Source: Holophagaceae bacterium
Lineage (GTDB): Bacteria > Acidobacteriota > Holophagae > Holophagales > Holophagaceae
Direction of reading: 5' to 3'
Assembly: GCA_016710635.1 (NCBI GenBank)
Contig: JADJVL010000005.1
Location: forward strand, 124,001 to 188,000
Length of the DNA: 64,000 nucleotides
In this document: piece after piece, positions 59,873 to 64,000 of the stretch
How the letters are laid out: each line of letters begins with the position of its first letter
Position numbering within the stretch: the stretch's first letter is position 1
The notes under the pieces: model-generated
Database searches by the model: none
The model's input: only the letters and a program-made list of their open reading frames with translations
Told to the model about the DNA's origin: nothing
Made by a program: the position numbers and the translations under genes

Positions 59873-60565
59873 ATGGCCACCGCCGATTCCCGATCCATCC
59901 TCGCGTCCAACCTCTGGGACCGCACCGGAGACGACACCCTTTCCCGCCGGGCCTTCCTGGGGCTGACGGGCGGCCTCACCCTCTACGGCCTGGCGCTCAA
60001 CGCCGTCCTTGCGGCCTGGGCCCTGCAGGCCCAGTTCCGGCCGGGGACCATCCTCTTCCTGGTGCTGGGGCTGGCCCTGCCGATGATCGGCATCTTCACC
60101 GCCCGCCGCGCCAAGACGATGCCGGTGGCCCTCCTGGGCTACCACCTGCTGCTCATCCCCTTCGGCCTCATCCTCGGGCCCATCCTGGAGACCTACCTGC
60201 GGGTGGGGGGCACGGCCCTGGTGATGCGGGCCCTGATGCTGACGGGCTGCACGACGGGGGTCATGACCCTCCTGGGCCTGAGCTACCCGAAGGTCTTCGA
60301 GAAGCTGGGCGGCGTGCTCTTCGCGGCGCTGATCGCCCTGGTGGTCCTGCGGGTCCTGGGCTTCTTCATCCCGTCCCTGGCCGCCGCGGGCTGGATCGAG
60401 TGGCTGGCGGCGGGCATCTTCACCCTCTACATCGGCTACGACTGCCACCGGGCCATGGCCATCCCCGCCACCGGCCGCAACGCCGTGGACGTGGCCATCA
60501 GCCTCTACCTGGACATCTTCAACCTCTTCCTCACCCTCCTGCGGATCCTGAGCCCGCGGGACTGA
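59873..60565 (+). CDS. Bax inhibitor-1 family membrane protein (YccA/TMBIM-like)
   Basis: 230 residues with about seven membrane helices in close succession (AFLGLTGGLTLYGLALNAVL, ILFLVLGLALPMIGIF, MPVALLGYHLLLIPFGLIL, GTALVMRALMLTGCTTGVMTLLGL, GGVLFAALIALVVLRVLGF, WLAAGIFTLYIGYD, VAISLYLDIFNLFLTLLRIL) and the conserved YDCHRAM and DIFNLFL near the end. Members are calcium-leak or FtsH-inhibitor-like proteins. No signal peptide besides the first helix. Confidence 0.88.
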   Translation: MATADSRSILASNLWDRTGDDTLSRRAFLGLTGGLTLYGLALNAVLAAWALQAQFRPGTILFLVLGLALPMIGIFTARRAKTMPVALLGYHLLLIPFGLILGPILETYLRVGGTALVMRALMLTGCTTGVMTLLGLSYPKVFEKLGGVLFAALIALVVLRVLGFFIPSLAAAGWIEWLAAGIFTLYIGYDCHRAMAIPATGRNAVDVAISLYLDIFNLFLTLLRILSPRD

Positions 60566-60586
60566 GGCGTCCCTGCGCTCCCGCCC

Positions 60587-61003
60587 ATGACCTCCCGCCC
60601 GCCCTTCCGCTTCAAGCAGCTCGACCACGTGGTCCTGCGCTGCATCGATCAGGCCGCCATGGAGCGCTTCTACATGGACGTCCTGGGCTGTGCCCTGGAG
60701 CAGCGGCAGCCCCACATCTCGTTGACCCAGCTGCGGGCGGGCGCGTCCCTCGTGGATCTGGTGCCCGGCCGCGTGGCCACTGAGCCGGGCCGGAATGTGG
60801 ACCACGTCTGCTTCACCGTCGCGCCCTGGGATCCGGACGCCATCCTCGCCCACCTGGCAGCCTGCGGCTTCCCCTGCCCGCCCCCCGCCTCCCGCTACGG
60901 CGCCGAAGGAGAAGGACCGTCCATCTACGTCACGGATCCCGAAGGGAACGTGGTGGAGCTGAAGGGCCCGGCGGTGACGGGGCCGATCGTCTCAGGGTAC
61001 TGA
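60587..61003 (+). CDS. VOC family protein (glyoxalase/dioxygenase-like)
   Basis: 138-residue VOC fold: FKQLDHVVLRCIDQAAMERFYMDVLGC, RAGASLVDLVPGR, NVDHVCFTVAPWDPDAILAHLAACGF and SIYVTDPEGNVVELKGP, with metal ligands His and Glu in the expected strands. Activity cannot be assigned. Encoded 21 bases after the BI-1-like gene. Confidence 0.88.
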   Translation: MTSRPPFRFKQLDHVVLRCIDQAAMERFYMDVLGCALEQRQPHISLTQLRAGASLVDLVPGRVATEPGRNVDHVCFTVAPWDPDAILAHLAACGFPCPPPASRYGAEGEGPSIYVTDPEGNVVELKGPAVTGPIVSGY

Positions 61004-61007
61004 GTCC

Positions 61008-62012
61008 ATGGAACCGATCCGCGCCTTCGCACCCGTCGCCCTGGTCCTCCTCCTCGCCTGCAAGTCCGGTGGAAGTGACGCCCCGGGCGGCGGGTCGCCG
61101 AGCGGACCGGCCACGGTGCCCGGGGGCCAGGTGGCCTTCGATTCGGATCGCACGGGGAACTACGAGATCTATCTCATGGCCGCGGATGGCAGCTCCGTCC
61201 GTCCCCTCACCAGTGATGCCCGCTACGACACGTGGTGGCCCCGCATCTCCCCGGACCGGACGCGCATCCTCTTCTACCGCACCGCCAAGGGGCTCCACGA
61301 TTCGGACTACACGAAAACCAGTCTCTGGCTCATGAACGCCGATGGTTCGGGCCAGGTGCAGGCCATCGCCAACGGCGCCAATGGCTGGCAGTTCCAGGGC
61401 CACGGGGAGTGGTCGCCGGACGGCACGCGCATCGTGATGTTCGGCGGCTCCGCACCGAACCTGAACATCTTCGTGACCAACGCTTCAGGCCAGAGCCCCG
61501 TCGCCATCACCAGCCGATCGGGGCTGAACATCGATCCCAGCTGGTCCCCGGACGGCGCCACCGTGGCCTTCATCTCGACCCCGGCGGGCAGCGTGGACGC
61601 CTACGACCAGGAGGTCTACCGGGTGCCTGCGAACGGCGGCGCCGTCACCCGGCTGACGAACGACCACCTCATCGACAACGATCCCTACTTCGCCCCGGAC
61701 GGCCAAACCATCGCCTTCCTCACCCAGACCCTGCCTCCGGGCAGCCCCGGCAAGCCCCTCGGCACCTGGGGCATCCGCAAGATCGGGCCCAACGGCACCG
61801 GGTTGGGCACCGTCATCGACGACGGCCAGATCAATTCCAAGCCTGACTGGAGCACGGATGGTTCGCTGATCCGTTTCCATCGCACCCTCTACTTCGGCAG
61901 CGGAACATGGAGCCTCTTCCAGATCCGGCCCGACGGGACGGGGCTGTTGGAACTCACGCCAGGGCAGAGCTGGAATAACGAATTCCCCTGCGCGGGGGGC
62001 GTGAAGCGCTGA
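61008..62012 (+). CDS. TolB-like beta-propeller lipoprotein
   Basis: 334 residues with lipoprotein signal (LALVLLLACKSGGS form: VALVLLLACK, lipobox Cys) and repeated PD40/WD40-like blades: VAFDSDRTGNYEIYLMAADGS, ARYDTWWPRISPDRTRILFYR, GEWSPDGTRIVMFGGS, NIDPSWSPDGATVAFIST, NDPYFAPDGQTIAFLT and SKPDWSTDGSLIRFHR. TolB-type propellers are periplasmic; this one carries its own lipid anchor and lacks the TolB N-terminal domain. Unknown partner. Confidence 0.85.
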   Translation: MEPIRAFAPVALVLLLACKSGGSDAPGGGSPSGPATVPGGQVAFDSDRTGNYEIYLMAADGSSVRPLTSDARYDTWWPRISPDRTRILFYRTAKGLHDSDYTKTSLWLMNADGSGQVQAIANGANGWQFQGHGEWSPDGTRIVMFGGSAPNLNIFVTNASGQSPVAITSRSGLNIDPSWSPDGATVAFISTPAGSVDAYDQEVYRVPANGGAVTRLTNDHLIDNDPYFAPDGQTIAFLTQTLPPGSPGKPLGTWGIRKIGPNGTGLGTVIDDGQINSKPDWSTDGSLIRFHRTLYFGSGTWSLFQIRPDGTGLLELTPGQSWNNEFPCAGGVKR

Positions 62013-62019
62013 TGCCCGG

Positions 62020-62514
62020 TTACTCCGCGGCCGGGGCCGCCTCGGCCTTCTTCCCGAACAGCAGGCTCCACGCGAACAGGATCCCGCCCACGACGATGCA
62101 GCTGTCGGCGATGTTGAAGGTCCAGTAGTGCCAGCCGCGGAAGACGAAGTCGAGGAAGTCCACGACGTGGCCGCGCAGGAGGCGGTCGAGGCCGTTGCCG
62201 GCGGCGCCGCCGAGGATGAGGCCGAGGGCGACGCGCTCCAGGCGCGGGGTGCCCGCGGCGAAGAACTCCCGGCCGAAGTACCAGAGGGCGGCGAGGCCCG
62301 CCACGGTGAAGAGGCTGGTGCGCAGCCAGTCCGGCGCGGTGTGGAGGCTGCCGAAGATGGCGCCCTTGTTGTACCCGAGGGTGAGGCTGAAGAAGCCCGG
62401 GATGACCGGCCGGCTCATGCCCTCCCGGGGCAGGATGGACAGGATCCAGGCCTTCGACGCCCAGTCCGCGAAGAAGGCGATGAGGGGCAGCAGGGACCAG
62501 CGCAGGCGGCTCAT
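62020..62514 (-). CDS. lspA: Lipoprotein signal peptidase (signal peptidase II)
   Basis: 164-residue membrane aspartyl protease that cleaves prolipoproteins. Four membrane helices; the catalytic Asp pair lies in GGAAGNGLDRLLRGHVVDFLDF and FNIADSCIVVGG. ATG at 62514 overlaps the ileS stop (ATGA). The ileS-lspA order is common. Several lipoproteins in this window would be its substrates. Confidence 0.96.
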   Translation of the reverse strand: MSRLRWSLLPLIAFFADWASKAWILSILPREGMSRPVIPGFFSLTLGYNKGAIFGSLHTAPDWLRTSLFTVAGLAALWYFGREFFAAGTPRLERVALGLILGGAAGNGLDRLLRGHVVDFLDFVFRGWHYWTFNIADSCIVVGGILFAWSLLFGKKAEAAPAAE

Positions 62515-64000
62515 CCCTTCACCGGGCCGGCGGCGATGACCTTGGCGCAGCGTAGGCAGAGGTCCGGATCCTCCTGGGTGCCGTGGCCGCCCCGGTGGTC
62601 CCAGCAGCGGGGGCACTTGGGGCCGGCGTGGGGCCTGACTTCCACCGAGAGCTCGGCGGCGTCATAGAACTCTAGGCCCGAGACCACGAAGAGGTCTTCC
62701 AGGTTCTCCCCCAGCCCGTGCAGCTCGAGCTGGTTCTCCGCCGGCAGCCCGATGCGCACGGCGGCGTCCAGGCTGGTGCCGATGGTCTTGGCGGCGCGGT
62801 GGGGCTCCATGGCCCCCTGCACCGCTTCCCGCACGATCCAGAGGGCGGTCCAGGCCTCGTGCTCCCGGGCGGCGACGCCTTCGGGGAAGCGCTGCTGGAA
62901 GACCGAGCCTTCCACACCGGGGATGTGTTCCCAGATCTCGTCGGCGGTGAAGCTGAGCACCGGCGCCAGGAGGACGGCGAGGCCCTCGGCGAGGGTGTGG
63001 CACAGCGTCCGGCAGCTGCGGCGCCGGGGGGAATCGAGGGCGTCGCAGTAGAGGCGGTCCTTGATGATCTCGAAGTAGCGGCCGGAAAGGTCCCGCTGGC
63101 AGAACTCCAGGATGGCCTGGGTGGCGCGGTGGAACTCGAAGGCCAGGTAGGCTTCGCGGACCTCCCGGGCCAGGCGCAGGAAGGCGCCGTGGATCCAGAT
63201 GTCGAGATCGGTCCAGCCGGTCTCCGGCACCGCGTCCCGGGCCGGATCGTAGCCGTCCAGGGCGCCCAGGAGGAAGCGCAGGGTGTTGCGGATCTTGCGG
63301 TAGGCGTCCGCGGTGCGCTCCAGGATCTCCTTGCCGATGCGCACGTCCTCGTTGTAGTCCACGCTGCAGGTCCAGAGCCGCAGGATGTCGGCGCCGTAGG
63401 TCTTGAAGACCTCCTCGGGGGTCACCGTGTTGCCCAGGGACTTGGACATCTTCTGGCCCTTGGCGTCCAGCACGAAGCCGTGGGTGACCACGGTGGTGTA
63501 GGGCTTCTGGCCGCTGGCGGCGAGGTTGAAGAGGAGCGAGGAATGGAACCAGCCCCGGTGCTGGTCCGAGCCTTCCAGGTAGATGAACTGCCCGTAGTCG
63601 GCGCGGGAGAGTTCCGGGTGGGTGTCGCAGACGACGCCGGCGCTGACGCCGCTGTCGATCCACACATCGAGGATGTCGGTCTCCTTCTGGTAGTCCGCCG
63701 GGTCGATGCCCAGGCCGTCCGCCAGGGCGGTCACGTCCGCGTCCGCCCAGGCCTCGATGCCGCCCGCCTCGATGAGCCGGGCGGCGCGCTCGAAGAGCTC
63801 GGGGTGAACGAAGGGCTCGCCGGTCTCGACGTGGCGCAGCACGGTGATGGGCGTGCCCCAGGCGCGCTGGCGGCTGATGCACCAGTCCGGGCGCCCGGCG
63901 ATCATGGCGTGGATGCGGTTGCGCCCCGCGGCAGGCACCCAGCGGGTGGCGTCCACGCCGTCCAGCCCCAGCTCCCTCAGGCTCTTGCCGAGGCCCGCCA
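62511..64000 (-). CDS. ileS: Isoleucyl-tRNA synthetase (partial, N-terminal part outside window)
   Basis: The C-terminal ~496 residues of IleRS. The class I motif KMSKSLGN sits in DAKGQKMSKSLGNTVTPEEV, with WCISRQRAWGTPI and VWIDSGVSAG upstream. The anticodon-binding region (LTADEIWEHIPG-type segment), and a C-terminal zinc finger CPRCWDHRG...CLRCAKV follow. The gene runs off the window at 64000; the HIGH motif and editing domain are not visible. Its stop overlaps the lspA start. Confidence 0.96.
   Translation of the reverse strand, partial: AGLGKSLRELGLDGVDATRWVPAAGRNRIHAMIAGRPDWCISRQRAWGTPITVLRHVETGEPFVHPELFERAARLIEAGGIEAWADADVTALADGLGIDPADYQKETDILDVWIDSGVSAGVVCDTHPELSRADYGQFIYLEGSDQHRGWFHSSLLFNLAASGQKPYTTVVTHGFVLDAKGQKMSKSLGNTVTPEEVFKTYGADILRLWTCSVDYNEDVRIGKEILERTADAYRKIRNTLRFLLGALDGYDPARDAVPETGWTDLDIWIHGAFLRLAREVREAYLAFEFHRATQAILEFCQRDLSGRYFEIIKDRLYCDALDSPRRRSCRTLCHTLAEGLAVLLAPVLSFTADEIWEHIPGVEGSVFQQRFPEGVAAREHEAWTALWIVREAVQGAMEPHRAAKTIGTSLDAAVRIGLPAENQLELHGLGENLEDLFVVSGLEFYDAAELSVEVRPHAGPKCPRCWDHRGGHGTQEDPDLCLRCAKVIAAGPVKG

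Overview
The window is about 70% GC, gene-dense and chromosomal, with no rRNA, tRNA, IS element, prophage or CRISPR array that I could find. The content points to a Gram-negative bacterium of the Acidobacteriota, probably Holophagae (Geothrix/Holophaga-like). The reasons are: LPS-export genes next to rpoN and hpf, futalosine-type menaquinone synthesis (mqnC), a Ser/Thr kinase with C-terminal PEGA-like repeats, a PilT motor, and very high GC3. This placement is an inference from gene content; no 16S gene is present.

Layout. 1-7956 (minus): accA-recJ-lptC/lptA-like-lptB-rpoN-hpf, then a small Cys4 protein overlapping a partial mqnC. 8076-14583 (plus): a secreted protein, an in-frame CoaE-TldD fusion, a macro-domain gene, tldE/pmbA and a phosphohexomutase. 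14593-22090 (minus): two lipoproteins (one CapA-like), a radical SAM enzyme, a hotdog thioesterase, a VOC protein, and sucC and sucD separated by a small membrane-protein gene. 22238-24760 (plus): a PilT with a doubled N-terminal domain, and an SDR. 24766-29399 (minus): a ferredoxin-MBL fusion, a beta-propeller protein, and a redox group (NmrA-like, Old Yellow Enzyme, thioredoxin, OsmC) divergent from an HxlR regulator at 29528. 29980-34185 (minus): an Ior/Xdh-type molybdenum hydroxylase (2Fe-2S and Moco subunits) with XdhC and a MocA-like nucleotidyltransferase. 34321-37723 (plus): YggT, DivIVA-like, thiolase, membrane protein, hydrolase. 37731-39306 (minus): a lanthipeptide-type precursor with a LanC cyclase gene and no visible dehydratase. 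39645-42174 (plus): ferritin-like, DUF2252 and a coiled-coil membrane protein.

42175-48851 (minus) is a complete trpEGDCFBA operon. Successive genes overlap by 4 bases up to trpB-trpA. It is preceded by a leader peptide with two Trp codons and a terminator hairpin ending just before trpE, a textbook transcription-attenuation layout. 48958-53335 (plus): a membrane protein, a split and order-inverted 5'-nucleotidase, a DUF5522-like Cys protein and icd. 53425-55320 (minus) is the Ser/Thr kinase. 55464-62012 (plus): a cellulose-synthase-like glycosyltransferase, PHP phosphoesterase, response regulator, truA, HD, BI-1-like, VOC and TolB-like genes. 62020-64000 (minus): lspA and partial ileS.

Four genes (lptC/lptA-like, LanC, trpB, trpF) each carry a single-base frameshift. 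Each becomes a full-length family member if one base is added or removed in a short run. This pattern fits uncorrected homopolymer errors in the assembly at least as well as real mutation, and should be settled before any of these genes is called dead. The observations most worth follow-up are the trp attenuator, the orphan lanthipeptide locus and the CoaE-TldD fusion.
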